The notes beneath the pieces are model-generated. The model was not told where the DNA came from. It was given only the letters and a program-made list of their open reading frames with translations, and did no database searches. Below are positions 7,408 to 16,257 of a stretch of 28,720 nucleotides of DNA, one piece after another. The stretch is from a virus. The translations under genes were made by a program, and so were the position numbers. Where the stretch lies: positions 1-28,720 of IMG/VR virus record IMGVR_UViG_3300020213_000095. One strand, written 5' to 3'. Each line of letters begins with the position of its first letter. The stretch's first letter is position 1.

Positions 7408-8667
7408 ATGGCAACGACTGCAACAGATAGAAGCTTTAGCGCGATGCTAAATGACTATCTTCCAAATGCTCTTTTAAAAGAGGAAATGATTAAACGCGAT
7501 TGGATTTTATCAACCGTGGAAAAAGACAATTCATGGAAGGGCGGCCCACTCGTTATCCCCTTCAAATCACAAGGTGCCTCGTCTATACAGATGGGTAACC
7601 TTGCGGCAGCGACGGACATTTCCGAAGATGACCATTTGCGTGGGGAAATCACAACTCAGCCAGAGTGCTGGGGCTCGATGATTTTCAATCATCGCGACCT
7701 GATGGAACATGAAAAATTATCTGAGCAAAATTTTTTAAAAATTCTCCCAGATGCGATTGATGATTTCATGGAAGCAATGAAACAAGTTGTTTCTTTGCAA
7801 TTCCTAAACGGCGGGAGCTTTGCAGTTGTAACGGATGCAACTGACGCTGCAACCGGAATTATGGTTGTTGACCACCCTGAAAGATTTACCCTTGCACAAA
7901 AGGTAGCTCTTACGGATAGTGGAACGGCTGTAGCCAACTACTACGTCACAGCAATCAACATGAACACGTCAAAGATTACCGTTTCCGCGACTCGCGGCGG
8001 TGCTGCTGCTAACGTTTCTGCGTATTCAGTTGCAGAAGGTGCGGCATTCTCCCTAGTAGGCTCTGCCGCTGCTGGATTTACCAGCTTGAAAGCTTCATTG
8101 CTTCCGAGTGGCGTAACTTCCGGTGGTGTTTCTGGTTCTTCCACTCTTTATGGAAAAACCAAAACGGCAGCTCCATACTTGCAGTCAATCGCAAGCTCTG
8201 GCGCTACTATCACTGCGGCAAATATCCTAGATTCCATTTTTGACCATTACACACGGGTCAAGAATTTCGGGAAAGGAAATCCAAATAAGGTCGTTGTTTC
8301 CTATAAGCACTTAGGAAGCATCATGAAGCTCCTTGAGACACAAAAGGGCGCTTACCATATTGACCAAAAATCAACAAAGGTGAACGTGTACGGATGGACC
8401 GAGATTGAAATCTTCGGTGTAGCCGGTTCACTTACTGTTGTTGGAATTCAGGAGCAGAATGACGATGCAATTCTATTTCTGGATATGCGCGCTCTAAAAA
8501 TCTACTCCAACGGGTTCTTCCGCAAGCGCGTAAGCCCAGATGGAACAGAGTATTTCGAAGTGCGTAACGCGGCTGGCTACCAGTACATCGTTGATGTTTG
8601 CCTTTTTGGCGATTTGGTGCTGTTACGTCCTAGCTATTGCGGTATTCTCTACAGCGTTAGCTACTAA
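7408..8667 (+). CDS. Major capsid protein
   Basis: 419 residues with a perfect AGGAGG Shine-Dalgarno (7396-7401), the best in the window, as expected for the most abundant virion protein. Position after the scaffold, length, and an HK97-fold-like sequence order (N-arm, long helix DAIDDFMEAMKQVVSLQFLNG, A/S/G/T-rich insertion at about 140-250, then KVVVSYKHLGSIMKLLE and a beta-rich C-terminus) support the call. The N-arm begins MATTATDRSFSAMLNDYLP; the ATDRSF-x-x-MLN motif recurs in a 30-residue gene at 18,190. A GC hairpin follows the stop codon. Confidence 0.88.
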   Translation: MATTATDRSFSAMLNDYLPNALLKEEMIKRDWILSTVEKDNSWKGGPLVIPFKSQGASSIQMGNLAAATDISEDDHLRGEITTQPECWGSMIFNHRDLMEHEKLSEQNFLKILPDAIDDFMEAMKQVVSLQFLNGGSFAVVTDATDAATGIMVVDHPERFTLAQKVALTDSGTAVANYYVTAINMNTSKITVSATRGGAAANVSAYSVAEGAAFSLVGSAAAGFTSLKASLLPSGVTSGGVSGSSTLYGKTKTAAPYLQSIASSGATITAANILDSIFDHYTRVKNFGKGNPNKVVVSYKHLGSIMKLLETQKGAYHIDQKSTKVNVYGWTEIEIFGVAGSLTVVGIQEQNDDAILFLDMRALKIYSNGFFRKRVSPDGTEYFEVRNAAGYQYIVDVCLFGDLVLLRPSYCGILYSVSY

Positions 8668-8680
8668 TTAATTCCCATAT

Positions 8681-8698
8681 GGGGGCCTTTCGGCCCCC
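8681..8698. terminator. GC-rich hairpin after the capsid gene
   Basis: GGGGGCC, loop TTTC, GGCCCCC: a perfect 7-bp G/C stem starting 13 bases after the capsid stop. No T-run follows, so complete intrinsic termination is unlikely. It may slow polymerase or protect the 3' end of the abundant capsid mRNA, which is inference. Confidence 0.6.
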
Positions 8699-8726
8699 AC
8701 CTGGACTAAACAATTTTGGAGGAAAG

Positions 8727-9254
8727 ATGAAAAAGATTTTATTGGCTTTACTTGCCACAGCCCAAATTTTTGGGGCGGCAGCTATCACCAGCTCTGGCGG
8801 TGGGTATGAACTTAACAGAGCAAGTTCTTTAAACAGAAAGTATGCTGTTGGAACATATTTAGGAAACGGGCCTTTCGGTGTGAAGGCTGTTTGGGACTTT
8901 GCCGTATCGGGCGGAGCCGCAAATACTGACATCACGCTAAAAGATGCAGAAGGTGTTGCGGTAACGCTTCCTACTGGCGCAATTATTCGCGATTGCCTAA
9001 TCAGCGTTGCCACACAGCCAACGTCTTCTACAAGCTCTGCAAGCATGGCGTTTAGCTCAAAAGCTGTCGCAGACTTAAAAGCAGCAACCGTTGTTGCTTC
9101 TTATACGACCACAACTCCGATCGTTTGCTTACCGGTTGGAACTGTTGGTACGATGATTAAGCTAGCGAGTGAAGCGACACTAAAAGTCCGGATCGGGTCC
9201 GAGGCGGCCACTGCTGGAAAAATCAATCTCTGGATTGAATACGTTCTCGAATAG
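8727..9254 (+). CDS. Phage structural/decoration-type protein with signal-like N-terminus
   Basis: 175 residues from ATG 8727, preceded by TGGAGG (8717-8722). The first 20 residues (MKKILLALLATAQIFGAAA) look like a Sec signal peptide with an AxA-type site. The remainder is beta-rich with KAVWDFAVSGGAA and AVTLPTGAIIRDCLI, a pattern I associate with a family of small proteins commonly encoded next to phage capsid genes. Two cysteines are present. A head-decoration or virion role is inferred from position and pattern; the apparent export signal is odd for that and could instead be a membrane-contact segment. Confidence 0.65.
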   Translation: MKKILLALLATAQIFGAAAITSSGGGYELNRASSLNRKYAVGTYLGNGPFGVKAVWDFAVSGGAANTDITLKDAEGVAVTLPTGAIIRDCLISVATQPTSSTSSASMAFSSKAVADLKAATVVASYTTTTPIVCLPVGTVGTMIKLASEATLKVRIGSEAATAGKINLWIEYVLE

Positions 9255-9277
9255 TTTCTAGTCGAGGCATTAAAAAT

Positions 9278-9508
9278 ATGAAGGCGCTTACCGAAAGTAC
9301 ATTTGTACCGCTTGGCATAGCTATAATTGCAATTGGCGGCGGGGCAATATGGCTTACTAATGTTTACGCACAAGTAATGGAAAGCAATGTTGCGATAGAG
9401 CGATTGTGGCAAAAACAAGAAGAGTATAATAAATTAGTTATTGAAATTAACGGCAGGCTTTCACGTATTGAGTGGAAACTTGAAACAACAAAGGAATCAA
9501 GGAAATGA
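9278..9508 (+). CDS. Small single-TM membrane protein (holin/spanin-like)
   Basis: 76 residues with one N-terminal transmembrane helix (about 9-29, VPLGIAIIAIGGGAIWL), followed by a charged coiled-coil-like region ending RLSRIEWKLETTKESRK. One membrane segment plus a short helical domain is seen in phage holin, spanin or XhlA-type proteins; none can be assigned. It is coupled by ATGA overlap to the next gene. If it is the holin it is far from the endolysin at 26,531. Confidence 0.6.
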   Translation: MKALTESTFVPLGIAIIAIGGGAIWLTNVYAQVMESNVAIERLWQKQEEYNKLVIEINGRLSRIEWKLETTKESRK

Positions 9509-9879
9509 GTGAAAAATTAGGAGTAGAAAAATTAAAGGTACTAGTAGCTGATTCGGTAAAGATTCTTAATGCTGTTAGTGCGTTCGCGCACAAGCAGGGT
9601 TTGATTGCCCTATTCCCAGTTATTGGGGCGGCTCAAGACTTGGTAAAGTTAGATTACGCCGCTGTAAAAGCGGAATTGCTAGACCTAAGCGCTGCGGAAA
9701 GCGACGAACTGGAAGCCGTACTAAAAGCTGGCCTCCATTTGCAGAATCAAGCCGTGCAGGTGAAGCTTTCTGAGGCTGTCGATATTCTGCAAGAACTAGC
9801 GGCACTCGTCGTTGAAGAGCTTGCGCTTATAGAAAAAGGCAGTGCTCTTGTCTTTAAGGTAAAGGCGCTTTTAGCATGA
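9505..9879 (+). CDS. All-helical phage protein, unknown
   Basis: 124 residues, almost entirely amphipathic helix rich in A, L, V, E and K, without cysteines. It contains a GLIALFPVIGAAQDL segment (about 31-45) and DLSAAESDELEAVLKAG, a pattern that recurs in helical proteins of phage structural clusters as I recall them. Start overlaps the previous stop and its own stop overlaps the next start (ATGA both times), so it belongs to a tightly coupled four-gene set with its neighbours. Function not known. Confidence 0.6.
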   Translation: MSEKLGVEKLKVLVADSVKILNAVSAFAHKQGLIALFPVIGAAQDLVKLDYAAVKAELLDLSAAESDELEAVLKAGLHLQNQAVQVKLSEAVDILQELAALVVEELALIEKGSALVFKVKALLA

Positions 9880-10574
9880 AATTACTATTAATTCTTTCAT
9901 TGCAGTGCTCCCTCGCTGTCTGTTACCCACCGACAGAAGAGGAGCCTGTGATGAATTCAGGGGAGTATGAAATATCAGCTCGCACCGAGCGAATGGCCGC
10001 TAAATTTGAAAATGAGATTCGCTCTGGGCTTTTACTTAAGAAAACAGACGACACTTTAAACGCGATTATTCGCTTAGCTGTTTATAAGCTAAAGCGCACC
10101 GGACACATAGCAGAAGGCACCCAGCTTTTAAAAGAATGGGAGAATCAATGGTCTGGCTATTTACTTAATAGGGGTATCGGCGACCATAGGCCACTTAGCA
10201 AGTGGCTCGCCGAAAAGACCGCAATGCTTGAACTCACTCTTGGTAAGCAAGCTATGCATCTGCTAAGACTAGACGATTTAATTACAATAAACTATGCACT
10301 CCCAGTTGTTATAAAATGCATAGATGAGGTAGACGTAGATGAATACGCAAGGCATTTCGTACATGATGAGGCAAACGGTTATCGTGGCCTTGGCCCCGTT
10401 GTTTCTTATTGGACTAGCTTCTTTGCTTGTGTTGGATTTACTTGGGGCACTGGCTTTTTATTTTGTGCGCCGATAGCCATGGGCGTGGAGTATCTGGTTG
10501 ATAACTTTGTTGCACCAAAACTCAATGAGCCACTTTGGAGGCGAGCATGCCATCAATCCCAGTATGGTTACTGA
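9876..10574 (+). CDS. Putative exported or membrane-anchored protein, unknown
   Basis: 232 residues. The N-terminus (MKLLLILSLQCSLAVCYPP) is a signal-like hydrophobic stretch; LAVC resembles a lipobox but has V at -1, so lipidation is uncertain. The middle is helical and charged (about 35-165). A second hydrophobic segment lies near 175-205 (VVSYWTSFFACVGFTWGTGFLF). This would give a periplasmic or membrane-bound protein. It is coupled to the preceding helical gene and overlaps the next start by 28 bases. I do not recognise the family; envelope exclusion, lysis or tail association are all possible. Confidence 0.55.
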   Translation: MKLLLILSLQCSLAVCYPPTEEEPVMNSGEYEISARTERMAAKFENEIRSGLLLKKTDDTLNAIIRLAVYKLKRTGHIAEGTQLLKEWENQWSGYLLNRGIGDHRPLSKWLAEKTAMLELTLGKQAMHLLRLDDLITINYALPVVIKCIDEVDVDEYARHFVHDEANGYRGLGPVVSYWTSFFACVGFTWGTGFLFCAPIAMGVEYLVDNFVAPKLNEPLWRRACHQSQYGY

Positions 10575-10789
10575 ATTTAATAATTCAGGTAGCAATTAAA
10601 GTAGGTCTCCCTTGGGTTATTACTAAGTTCCCAAAAATCCCAAGCGAAGTAGTTGCTATCATCGAACAACTAATAAAAGATTTAAACAACTCGAAAGTAA
10701 GCAATTCTGTTTCTAAAAAGATCGCGATTGCTATGGTTAGAAACCAACTACAAATTACACCGCAACCACAAGATTTAAAGAAAGGTTAG
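10547..10789 (+). CDS. Small helical protein upstream of and in frame with the tail fibre
   Basis: 80 residues from ATG 10547, supported by GGAGG at 10537-10541, five bases upstream. The first half is hydrophobic (IPVWLLNLIIQVAIKVGLPWVI), the second amphipathic and basic, ending PQPQDLKKG. It stops at TAG 10787-10789. The frame stays open after this TAG all the way through the tail fibre, so readthrough would fuse the two. Function unrecognised. Confidence 0.65.
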   Translation: MPSIPVWLLNLIIQVAIKVGLPWVITKFPKIPSEVVAIIEQLIKDLNNSKVSNSVSKKIAIAMVRNQLQITPQPQDLKKG

Positions 10790-10795
10790 TGCCTT

Positions 10796-13267
10796 ATTGC
10801 AACTACTTTAACGTATGGATTAAAGCTTCCTGTCACTGGGGATAAAGGTAGTGTTTGGTTTGTCGCCCTAGAAGGCAACATCACCCAACTCGATGCTCAC
10901 GACCATAACGGCACAAATTCCCCCCAACTTGGAAATGCGGCAATTCTTTCCTCTGCTGCAATTGCAAGAACAAAAATAGCAACTGGAACAGCTTATAGGG
11001 TTCTCGCAAATACTTCCGCTGGAGTGATGAGTGAAAATGCGGCGCTAACGTTTCATCGGGTTATAGTTGCTGACACTGGTGGGCAGCTAGCAAATAACGC
11101 AGCTCTCACAGCTGCTCACGTAATTTATGCCGACGCAAACGGGGAATTAGCTGGGGAAGCAACGCTTGCTAAGTCTCGCGGCGGCTCGGCTCAAGATAAT
11201 TCTTCGCTCACATTCCCTGCTACTGGAACACTAGCAACTATTGCCGGGGTGGAAGTATTCACTAACAAAGATATCGACGGCGGAACAGCTTCAAACTCAT
11301 CTCGTATTACCGTACCGAAAGCATCTCTTGCAACACTAGCCGCTCTCACAAGAAAAGAAGGCGTAATAGTTTATGCCTCAGATGTAGACAAACTATATAA
11401 AGATGACGGAGTCATTTTAACAGAGATTGGCTCTGGTGGTGGTGGTTCAATAAACTACATCTTAAACCCAGACGCCGAGGGTGATGTTGCAGCAGCACTC
11501 CCTAGCGGATGGGTAACATATCTCGATGCCGCTGGTACAACGCCAGTAAATGGCGTTGATGGAACAGCGGTAAGCACTTTCGTTGCAAGCTCAGATACAA
11601 CCCTTCGCGGCACAAAGAATTTACTATGGACTAAATCCGCAGCGAACAGACAGGGTGAAGGGTTCTCTTACCCATTCACAATTTCAGCCGCCGACCAAGC
11701 CAAGGTTCTAAACGTATCTTTCGACTACATAGCTTCAAGTGGAATGGTTGTTGGTAGCTTAGCTGATATGGCCGTGTGGATTTATGACATGGACAATTTG
11801 GTCCTTATCCCAGTGTCCCCGTATCAGCTCCAAGGTAACGGAACACTTCCAAACAAATTTACAGGCACATTTCAGACAAATGTAAAAGCAGCTTCGCCAG
11901 TAGCGCCCTTGCAATATAGATTAATCATCCACACATCTACCGTGAGCGCCGTTGCCTACACGCTTCGTATAGATAACGTAGTCGTGGGGCCACAGATCCA
12001 ATTGTACGGCGCTCCTATTAGTGATTGGGTTGCATACACACCTGCAAGTACACAAGGGTTTGGAACTGTAACCAGTGCAACTTTCTATTATAGAAGAGTA
12101 GGCGACTCGGTAGATTTAAAAGGGAGATTCAGTGCGGGAACCGTATCTAGCTCTGAATTAAGGATTAGTCTCCCAACTGGAATGACTTCCGCTGATTCTA
12201 CAAGAATAGACGGAACTGCCTCTCTATGTGGGTATGCAGTAAGAGGCGGCGCTGGGGCGCAGATAAATGACATATTAATTGAGCCCAGCGTAACCTATGT
12301 GACAATAGGACAGCAAGCCTCAGGAACTAGTGGGCTTACCAAAGCCACCGGCACCGGCGCTCACTCTAACAGCGAAGCATTCGCGTTCTTTGCAACTGTT
12401 CCCGTAGCAGGTTTTTCAAGCACGGTTTTGATGAGTAACGATACTGATACGCGAGTCGTGGCAGCGGTGGTATCGGGTGACGCGGCCTCTGCTACAGTAA
12501 ATAACCCAATCATTTTCCCAACTGTTGGTAGCGATACCCATTCGGCTTATTCGAATAGCACTGGTAAGTACACTGTGCCAGTCTCGGGTTACTACCAAAT
12601 CCAAGGAGCACTACAAAGCTCTACTGCTGGAGGTAGAAACATTTCTGTTTACGTTGATGCGGTAGCCGGTGCGTTCTTAGGATTAATACCAGCGTCATCG
12701 AATGGAACATTTGCCGGAATAGTAAAAGTAACCGCGGGGCAGCTTATTCACATCGGGGCTGATGGAACAATAGACGTTTCGGCAAATAGTAACATGTCTA
12801 TTTTCAGACTTACCGGCCCATCAGCAATTGCAGTAAGCGAAAGTGTAAATGCTAGATATACAATGAGTGCAGCTCAGGCAGTAACCACTACAGCAACAGT
12901 TATTGCCTATGACACAAAAACTTTTGATAGTCACAATGCCATGTCTGGAGGTACGTTTACTTGCCCTTCCAGCGGTAAATACCGGGTCACGGCGTCTACA
13001 GAGGAGGCGACTAACACAGGCGTTGTTGGCTCAAATTCAACTGTTTTGCAATTATATAAAGATGGCAGCAACTATTCAAATATTGCGTATATCATAAATG
13101 AAACCGTGCAAAACACACAAAGAGTTGTTAAGGGCTCCGACATCGTGAGCTGTGTGGCTGGAACGCTTCTCAAATTAATGATTTCAAGAAGTGCTGGAGC
13201 AAGCGCACATAACACCTCAACCGATACAAACTCAAATTATGTTTGCATTGAACGAATCGGAAACTAA
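10796..13267 (+). CDS. Tail fibre / receptor-binding protein (apparent ATT start)
   Basis: The first ATG/GTG-type start is GTG 11,024 (747 residues). The frame is open back to TAG 10,787 and encodes TTLTYGLKLPVTGDKGSVW and DAHDHNGTN, which match the usual N-terminus of such fibres as I recall them, normally begun by M-A-T/S. Here an ATT (10,796) occupies the methionine position, with GAAAGG upstream; full length would be 823 residues. Domains: N-terminal attachment part with short repeats (1-200); a jelly-roll/carbohydrate-binding-like module beginning NYILNPDAEG (about 225-400); a DWVAYTPAS-type module (about 410-540); and two C1q/TNF-like beta domains at the C-terminus. Role: host binding. 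Start codon unresolved. Confidence 0.75.
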   Translation: MATTLTYGLKLPVTGDKGSVWFVALEGNITQLDAHDHNGTNSPQLGNAAILSSAAIARTKIATGTAYRVLANTSAGVMSENAALTFHRVIVADTGGQLANNAALTAAHVIYADANGELAGEATLAKSRGGSAQDNSSLTFPATGTLATIAGVEVFTNKDIDGGTASNSSRITVPKASLATLAALTRKEGVIVYASDVDKLYKDDGVILTEIGSGGGGSINYILNPDAEGDVAAALPSGWVTYLDAAGTTPVNGVDGTAVSTFVASSDTTLRGTKNLLWTKSAANRQGEGFSYPFTISAADQAKVLNVSFDYIASSGMVVGSLADMAVWIYDMDNLVLIPVSPYQLQGNGTLPNKFTGTFQTNVKAASPVAPLQYRLIIHTSTVSAVAYTLRIDNVVVGPQIQLYGAPISDWVAYTPASTQGFGTVTSATFYYRRVGDSVDLKGRFSAGTVSSSELRISLPTGMTSADSTRIDGTASLCGYAVRGGAGAQINDILIEPSVTYVTIGQQASGTSGLTKATGTGAHSNSEAFAFFATVPVAGFSSTVLMSNDTDTRVVAAVVSGDAASATVNNPIIFPTVGSDTHSAYSNSTGKYTVPVSGYYQIQGALQSSTAGGRNISVYVDAVAGAFLGLIPASSNGTFAGIVKVTAGQLIHIGADGTIDVSANSNMSIFRLTGPSAIAVSESVNARYTMSAAQAVTTTATVIAYDTKTFDSHNAMSGGTFTCPSSGKYRVTASTEEATNTGVVGSNSTVLQLYKDGSNYSNIAYIINETVQNTQRVVKGSDIVSCVAGTLLKLMISRSAGASAHNTSTDTNSNYVCIERIGN

Positions 13268-13270
13268 ACA

Positions 13271-15925
13271 ATGCCCTATGATTTCTCCCCACCGTTAGAG
13301 GTATTGGATTTTAGTGGTGGTTTTTCAGATAATTATCTGGATGCTCCAATAAATCAGGGTCAGACATTTGAAAACTTCCTAATACAAAAAAATAAAAAGA
13401 TTCTATCTCGCTCTGGAACTTTAATATACGACTCCACCGCCTACCAAATCCCCGCTGGAAATCAGCGAATAGGCAGACTTATTTTTCACCCGCAAACTGA
13501 ATTGTTTGTTCAATCGGCGCGTGCGCTGTACTACATAAATTCTACATACCAGACCTTGGTCGGCCCCGTAGATTCTAACCCCGCATTTTCTTCAAACGCC
13601 ACAACGAATTACATTTCAGATTCTAGGTGGAAGAACCATGTTTACATGGTGTCTGATAGTTTTGCTGACCCAATAAAAGTTTATAAAGATTCCTCAAATA
13701 CATGGAGAGTAAATACAGCCGGACTCCCTTCGCTTGATTTAGAGGGCGCTGTTGATTTAGCAAACGCGATTAAAACTGCGTACAACCTCCACATTGCAGA
13801 TATCACGTCTAAGCACACTGCAGCCGATACCACGAATGCAATTGTTGCTGCTACATCCTATGATTTTGATACACTGGTTACACTCGTCACAGAGTTATTA
13901 ACTGATTTTGCTGCACATGATTTAGACGACGCAAGCGGAGCCGGTAGTTACCACCAGGCCGCTGGAGCCGCAGGCGCACTAACCTCGACAGTGGCGCCAA
14001 CAACTACCCAAGAGTGTATTACTAAACTTGCCGATTTAAGAACGCAGTATAATCGTCACGATAACGATGCGGCAGCACACACTACTGGCGGCGACAGATT
14101 AGTTACAGTCGTACAAACACCAGAGGTTACTGGCACTGTAGGAACCGGAAATTATCTTTATAAGCTTCACTATCGGCACACTTACACTGTTGGGACAGTT
14201 ACTTTTGAAGTACAAGGCGCAACACTTGAAATAAGCGGGCTTTTACTCTCAACCGGAACAAAAACGGTTTCTTCTATTCCTGCAATATCTAACGGCTCAA
14301 CTCGTTGTTACGACACTGCAACTATTACGTGTGACGTATATCGCACAGAAAACGCCGGGACTGTTTTTTACTACGTTGGGAGGGTTACTAATGGCACAAC
14401 GAGCTTTTCTGATACTGTTACTGACGCTGTCCTTGTTGATAATCCTACAATCTATACTAATGGCGGGGCTCTAGACCACGACACTCCCCCAAGAGCAAAA
14501 TTTATTCACGTTGTAAATAACACAACCATTTTTGCAAACGTCAAAGAAGGCTCCGTAAACTATCCCACAAGGTTTAGGCAATCTGTCCCTGGTTCCCCTG
14601 ACCACTGCCCGGAATCTTTGGGCGATGATGTTGAGATACCAATCACCGGATTAAATTCCGTTGGCCTTTACCCGATTATTTGCGGGCGAGATAGAACGTA
14701 TCGTCTCGAAGGTATCTTTGACGAGTTAGGAAGGGGAACCGTACAGTCGCGGGAAATTTCCAGAACCAAGGGAACTGTTTCAAATCTATCAATGGTGCAA
14801 ATTCCTGGCGGATTGGTATTTGCAGGTATTGACCAGTTTTATTTTACTGATGGGTATAGGGTTTCTCCGATAGATGTCCATCATGTGGAGAGTTATAAAG
14901 AGCTTGTTTCTCTAGCCGCGTATGAACAAAAAATTTCAGGGCGTTACGACTCTGCTGAAAACAGGGTCTATTGGTGTGTTGCAGACAAGACTACAAATGC
15001 GGATAATAATAAGTTATGGGTACTAGACCTTAACTTTCCAACAGCTCTTTCTCCGGAATCTACGTTTACCAAATTTTCAAACACTGACAGCTGGAGCCCT
15101 ACCGACGTAGAGTTTTATACTAACGCTTCTGCCATAAGAACTTTTGTAATTGCAGACACCAGGGGATACCTTTTTAAGTTTAATGATAATACGTTTACGG
15201 ACCCGGATATTAACACCGCTACTAACCCAAGCACATGGCCAACCAATCAGGTTATTTACAACTACAAATCTTTCGCAACTTCTTTTGGAACAGTCACTAA
15301 TTTTAAGTTTGTCCCGTCCATCACGTTACAAGCCAAAAATGTTGGCGACGTGACGGTACAGATTAATTCTAATAACGAAGACTCAGGGCTGTTTAAAGCT
15401 TTAAAGCCAATTCGCAAACGCGGCGGCATTACCTGGGGCGACCCAAACATACTCTGGAATTCTGGAAGCATTGAGTATCTATGGAACGTAAACGCTCTAA
15501 TACGAGAACTCAGACTTTTCCCAGCTGGAAATTTGCGTATGGTTTACAAACAAATCCAAATAACGAATGCGTACACAATCATTATTAACTCAGACACTTT
15601 TGGAACGGGTAACATTTCAGATAGTGCAAAAACGCTTACACTCACAGATGTTACACAATCCTTACCAACCGATATTGTAAATTACCATGTCAGCTTTGCT
15701 GCCGATTCTTACACAAAAGATTTTCAGATCCTAACCCGCAATTCCGCCACTGTTCTTACGTTCTCGGATGCAAGTAACCTATCTGTCACCGCAAGCGCCT
15801 CTGCGTGGGTTATTAAAGGATACCGAAAAGGGGAACAATTAAGCCTTCTTTCCTATACGCTCGCAAATGCACTGCTGGGCCAACACCAGACGGTTTACCG
15901 AGGGGAAACCGGGGGGAATGCCTAA
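13271..15925 (+). CDS. Large tail protein (nozzle/hub-like, beta-propeller character)
   Basis: 884 residues, starting three bases after the fibre stop. The N-terminus (LDFSGGFSDNYLDAPINQG) resembles openings of podovirus tail-tube or nozzle proteins. At about 165-275 there is a His/Asp-rich helical insertion with two copies of a YN-x-H pattern (AYNLHIADITSKHTAADTTN and QYNRHDNDAAAHTTGGD) that recurs in phage structural proteins. The later region (about 510-640; GIDQFYFTDGYRVSPID and AENRVYWCVADK) has repeated blade-like beta motifs. Together with the adaptor downstream, a tail nozzle or hub equivalent to P22 gp10 is the best fit; a tail accessory role is the alternative. Confidence 0.65.
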   Translation: MPYDFSPPLEVLDFSGGFSDNYLDAPINQGQTFENFLIQKNKKILSRSGTLIYDSTAYQIPAGNQRIGRLIFHPQTELFVQSARALYYINSTYQTLVGPVDSNPAFSSNATTNYISDSRWKNHVYMVSDSFADPIKVYKDSSNTWRVNTAGLPSLDLEGAVDLANAIKTAYNLHIADITSKHTAADTTNAIVAATSYDFDTLVTLVTELLTDFAAHDLDDASGAGSYHQAAGAAGALTSTVAPTTTQECITKLADLRTQYNRHDNDAAAHTTGGDRLVTVVQTPEVTGTVGTGNYLYKLHYRHTYTVGTVTFEVQGATLEISGLLLSTGTKTVSSIPAISNGSTRCYDTATITCDVYRTENAGTVFYYVGRVTNGTTSFSDTVTDAVLVDNPTIYTNGGALDHDTPPRAKFIHVVNNTTIFANVKEGSVNYPTRFRQSVPGSPDHCPESLGDDVEIPITGLNSVGLYPIICGRDRTYRLEGIFDELGRGTVQSREISRTKGTVSNLSMVQIPGGLVFAGIDQFYFTDGYRVSPIDVHHVESYKELVSLAAYEQKISGRYDSAENRVYWCVADKTTNADNNKLWVLDLNFPTALSPESTFTKFSNTDSWSPTDVEFYTNASAIRTFVIADTRGYLFKFNDNTFTDPDINTATNPSTWPTNQVIYNYKSFATSFGTVTNFKFVPSITLQAKNVGDVTVQINSNNEDSGLFKALKPIRKRGGITWGDPNILWNSGSIEYLWNVNALIRELRLFPAGNLRMVYKQIQITNAYTIIINSDTFGTGNISDSAKTLTLTDVTQSLPTDIVNYHVSFAADSYTKDFQILTRNSATVLTFSDASNLSVTASASAWVIKGYRKGEQLSLLSYTLANALLGQHQTVYRGETGGNA

Positions 15926-16257
15926 TGCCACAAATAGAGTACGAACTTTCTGGAGTTAAGGATCCGATAGTACGGGACGTGTTGCAGAGCATCAGGGATT
16001 TTCTAAGAAAATTCACTCTTTTCTCGGGGGAGTGGGAGGTTTTTGAGTTTGTTTTTACTCAGGCGGAAGACAATATAAAAATACCGCACCGACTAAAATT
16101 TACTCCTAAAGACATCTTACAGACTGCTATAATAGGGGATGCGGGTGTAATCTGGCATTACGATTTATTCGACTCCACAAATTTAAATGTTACAGTTAGC
16201 TCTGCTTGTACTGTGCGCGCCCTCATAGGGCGTTTAAAAATTGGGGGACGTGTTTAG
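15925..16257 (+). CDS. Small tail/virion protein
   Basis: 110 residues, ATG overlapping the upstream TAA. It begins MPQIEYELSGVKDPIVRDVL, has a helix (IRDFLRKF), then a beta-rich domain with FTQAEDNIKIPHRLKFTPKDIL. I recall similar small proteins in podovirus tail clusters, but no function is attached. The TAG stop overlaps the GTG of the adaptor gene, implying coupled translation. Confidence 0.6.
   Translation: MPQIEYELSGVKDPIVRDVLQSIRDFLRKFTLFSGEWEVFEFVFTQAEDNIKIPHRLKFTPKDILQTAIIGDAGVIWHYDLFDSTNLNVTVSSACTVRALIGRLKIGGRV

Noticed and set aside
10787-10789. Recoding of TAG as an amino acid through the whole phage
   Set aside because: Other genes (9,254; 16,257; 16,970) end at TAG with the next start overlapping or close behind, so TAG is a normal stop here; readthrough would be local.
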